DNA of 64,000 bases from Chrysaora quinquecirrha (taxonomy: Eukaryota; Cnidaria; Scyphozoa; Semaeostomeae; Pelagiidae): NCBI GenBank assembly GCA_014526335.1, contig JACTAT010000155.1:248001-312000 (forward strand), read 5' to 3'. This document shows, piece by piece, positions 63,988 to 64,000 of the stretch (positions are counted from its first letter, which is position 1; each line of letters starts with the position of its first letter). The notes below the pieces were generated by a model. It had not been told where the DNA came from. It saw only the letters and a program-made list of their open reading frames with translations, and did no database searches. Both the position numbers and the translations under genes were made by a program.

Positions 63988-64000
63988 ATGGCATCTTCCA
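63988..64000 (+). CDS. Possible start of a gene cut by the window edge
   Basis: ATGGCATCTTCCA preceded by ACAAACAAA gives a favourable animal start context (A at -3, G at +4). Only four codons are visible, so this is a weak suggestion. Confidence 0.15.

Overview
The window is a stretch of eukaryotic nuclear DNA, almost certainly from an invertebrate animal. It is AT-rich and intron-rich, has very low gene density, and shows no operons or bacterial gene signals. It contains a DIRS-type tyrosine-recombinase retrotransposon, tRNA-derived SINEs, many TA-flanked MITEs, non-LTR retrotransposon relics and several satellite families. This mixture suits a cnidarian (perhaps an anthozoan) or another marine invertebrate, but nothing here proves the phylum.

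Layout. 1-17 kb: a 197-bp satellite domain in three blocks (about 830-2221, 8952-14119, 15669-16690). It is split by a 6.7-kb insert that ends in a DIRS element (4073-8951) and by a small gag-only LTR retrotransposon with identical LTRs (14120-15668). 17.4-18.5 kb: an intronless minus-strand gene for a probable type II membrane protein. 18.6-26.6 kb: MITEs, a 159-bp tandem repeat family, SINEs and a LINE relic. 26.8-50.4 kb: one large minus-strand gene that I assembled exon by exon. It encodes a predicted ER-lumenal JmjC (cupin-8) 2-oxoglutarate oxygenase with a signal peptide, a HxD...H iron site, an EF-hand and a C-terminal HEEL retrieval signal. Its introns hold most of the repeats of the window: a tandem SINE array, a 475-bp (CCAT)n tract, MITEs, LINE relics and a 187-bp satellite. 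50.4-57.8 kb: repeats, a pogo-like element and an inverted-repeat element whose arms are CCCGGG-rich minisatellite. 57.8-59.0 kb: a plus-strand coding exon of unknown function. 59.0-63.8 kb: foldback and iteron-type MITEs, including three copies nested inside each other. The last bases may start another gene.

The only clear host genes are the JmjC/EF-hand gene, the 370-residue membrane protein and the 57.8-59.0 kb exon. The most unusual pattern is in the mobile DNA. Several MITE families share one design (TA target site, an A/T-rich terminal repeat holding TTATAAG-N-AAC, and many internal copies of the same 8-mer), and the variable base of the 8-mer changes together in the ends and in the interior of each family.
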